In this document: one piece after another, positions 63,089 to 64,000 of the stretch
Position numbering within the stretch: position 1 is the stretch's first letter
Layout: every line of letters begins with the position of its first letter
Assembly (NCBI GenBank): GCA_963556195.1
Contig: CAUVYP010000252.1
Location: 1-64,000, forward strand
Direction of reading: 5' to 3'
Origin: Sepiola atlantica
Lineage: Eukaryota > Mollusca > Cephalopoda > Sepiida > Sepiolidae
Length of the DNA: 64,000 nucleotides
The notes under the pieces: model-generated
What the model saw: only the letters and a program-made list of their open reading frames with translations
What the model was told of the DNA's origin: nothing
Database searches by the model: none
Position numbers and translations under genes: made by a program

Positions 63089-64000
63089 TTTAGCGCGTTT
63101 TAAAGTTTATATCGCTTTTGTTTATAACTTCCACATTTATTCGAATTGTGCAACGAAGCTTTGCAGACAGTCTCGAATAGGCCTCCTCTACTTCAGTACT
63201 AAGTTTCAGAAGTGCAGCTCTTGTACTGCCGGAGATATGTCGATACAAACTGAATACGCAAAACATCAACAAAATTTAGCGCGTTTTAAAGTTGATATCG
63301 CTTTTGTTTATAACTTCCACATTTATTCGAATTGTGCCACGAAACTTTGCAGACAGTCTCGAATAGGCCTTTTCTACTTCAGTACCATATTTCAGAAGTG
63401 CAGCTCTTGTACTGCCGGAGATATGTCGATACAAACTAAATACGCAAAACATCAACAAAATTTAGCGCGTTTTAAAGTTGATATCGCTTTTGTTTATAAT
63501 TTCCACATTTATTCGAATTGTGCAACGAAACTTTGCAGACAGTCGCGGAGACACATGTTCTACTGAAGTACTAAGTCTCAGAAGTGCAGCTCTTGTACTG
63601 CCGGAGATATGTCGATACAAACTGAATACGCAAAACATCAACAAAATTTAGCGCGTTTTAAAGTTGATATCGCTTTTGTTTATAACTTCCACATTTATTC
63701 GAATTGTGCAACGAAACTTTTCAGACAGTCTCGAATAGGCCTCCTCTACTAGAGTACCAAGTTTCAGAAGTGCAGCTCTTGTACTGCCGGAGATATGTCG
63801 ATACAAACTGAATACGCAAAACATCAACAAAATTTAGCGCGTTTTAAAGTTGATATCGCTTTTGTTTATAACTTCCACATTTATTCGAATTGTGCAACGA
63901 AACTTTGCAGACAGTCGCGGAGACACATGTTCTACTGAAGTACCAAGTTTCAGAAGTGCAGCTCTTGTACTGCCGGAGATATGTCGATACAAACTGAATA
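63089..64000 (+). repeat. 6-mer HOR, copy 2, cut by window end
   Basis: The first 912 bases of a second copy of 61973-63088, apparently identical. The window ends 168 bases into the monomer that starts at 63833, so the 6-mer may continue beyond. Confidence 0.9.
63833..64000 (+). repeat. Partial monomer at right edge
   Basis: The first 168 bases of a beta monomer, ending at actgaata, cut by the window end. Confidence 0.95.

Larger units (their letters stand above)
1..64000 (+). repeat. 186-bp satellite DNA array filling the window
   Basis: The same 186-bp unit recurs head to tail throughout with no unique sequence between copies. Counting from the first complete monomer at 29 to the last partial one at 63833 gives 56 + 287 = 343 complete monomers. 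The total length fits 186 bp per monomer once 14 single-base indels are allowed for. No copy is inverted and no transposon, gene or simple-sequence block interrupts it. Both window ends fall inside a monomer, so the array continues outward. A near-nucleosome-length monomer and multi-monomer HORs are established features of centromeric and pericentromeric satellites. That this array is centromeric is inference. I do not recognise the family. Confidence 0.98.
10444..64000 (+). repeat. Second-family satellite domain (287 monomers plus a partial)
   Basis: From 10444 the monomers carry gcaacg (or gccacg in a subset), ctgccgg rather than ctaccgg, gatatgtcg rather than gatgtgtcg, and catcaac or aaaccaac at the end. 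Alpha-type modules, absent to the left, appear at once (tctcgaataggcc at about 10526) and are mixed with beta modules to the end. Gamma modules disappear. Thirteen monomers have a net 1-bp length change (three deletions, ten insertions), which accounts for 287 x 186 + 7 bp between 10444 and 63833. Confidence 0.93.

Noticed and set aside
10444..64000. CRISPR-like layout: constant sequence with a variable segment in each unit.
   Set aside because: The unit is 186 bp, the variable segment has only a handful of recurring forms rather than unique spacers, the constant part is about 160 bp, and no cas genes are present.
1..64000. Bacterial or viral origin, rRNA or tRNA genes, telomeric repeats.
   Set aside because: No coding region longer than repeat-derived ORFs, no rRNA or tRNA motif and no short telomere-type repeat is present anywhere in the window.

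Overview
The window is satellite DNA from end to end. It is one uninterrupted head-to-tail tandem array of a 186-bp monomer, with about 343 complete copies plus a partial copy at each edge, all in the same orientation. I find no gene, RNA gene, transposon, CRISPR array or unique spacer. The array runs off both ends, so its true length is unknown. Long megasatellite-like arrays with multi-monomer higher-order repeats (HORs) are typical of eukaryotic centromeric or pericentromeric heterochromatin. I do not recognise the monomer and cannot name the organism. The consensus is about 38% GC and carries 9 CpG where about 6.6 are expected from its base counts. That argues against a heavily CpG-methylated vertebrate or plant genome and is compatible with an invertebrate or another weakly methylated eukaryote (inference).

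The monomer, starting by my convention at ttta-gcgcg, has strongly conserved flanks and one compact variable module at about positions 79-105. The module comes in a few discrete forms: alpha (tctcgaataggcctttt), alpha-prime (tctcaaataggcctttt), alpha-CC (tctcgaataggcctcctc), beta (tcgcggagacacatgttc or ...attttc) and gamma (accatcgcggagaggcat). These forms, with a handful of linked single-base markers, let individual monomers be recognised and the array history be read.

Layout. (1) 29-10443: 56 monomers of an older-looking family (beta and gamma modules only, with gaaacg/gccacg, ctaccgg, gatgtgtcg and catctac variants). They are arranged as a 15-mer HOR, a recombined stretch and an 11-mer HOR whose second copy stops at the boundary. 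(2) 10444 onward: 287 complete monomers of a second family (gcaacg, ctgccgg, alpha plus beta modules). It includes a roughly 6-kb block present twice 89 monomers apart (12490-18441 and 29046-34996), a 20-mer HOR in two tandem copies (17140-24581), a 10-mer pair and 4-mer pair (25140-29231), a 13-mer pair (31276-36113), a 12-mer pair (37602-41879), an 11-monomer block repeated 22 monomers later (45973-52110), a 19-mer followed by a 17-monomer derivative (53785-60483) built on a 4-monomer sub-period, and a 6-mer pair (61973 to the window end).

The array therefore records nested unequal exchange or amplification, short conversion-like tracts and very few indels: I count 14 monomers with a net single-base length change, several inherited by HOR copies. 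The reading frame is preserved from monomer to monomer because 186 is divisible by 3, so many short ORFs appear on both strands. I regard them as by-products of the repeat, not genes.
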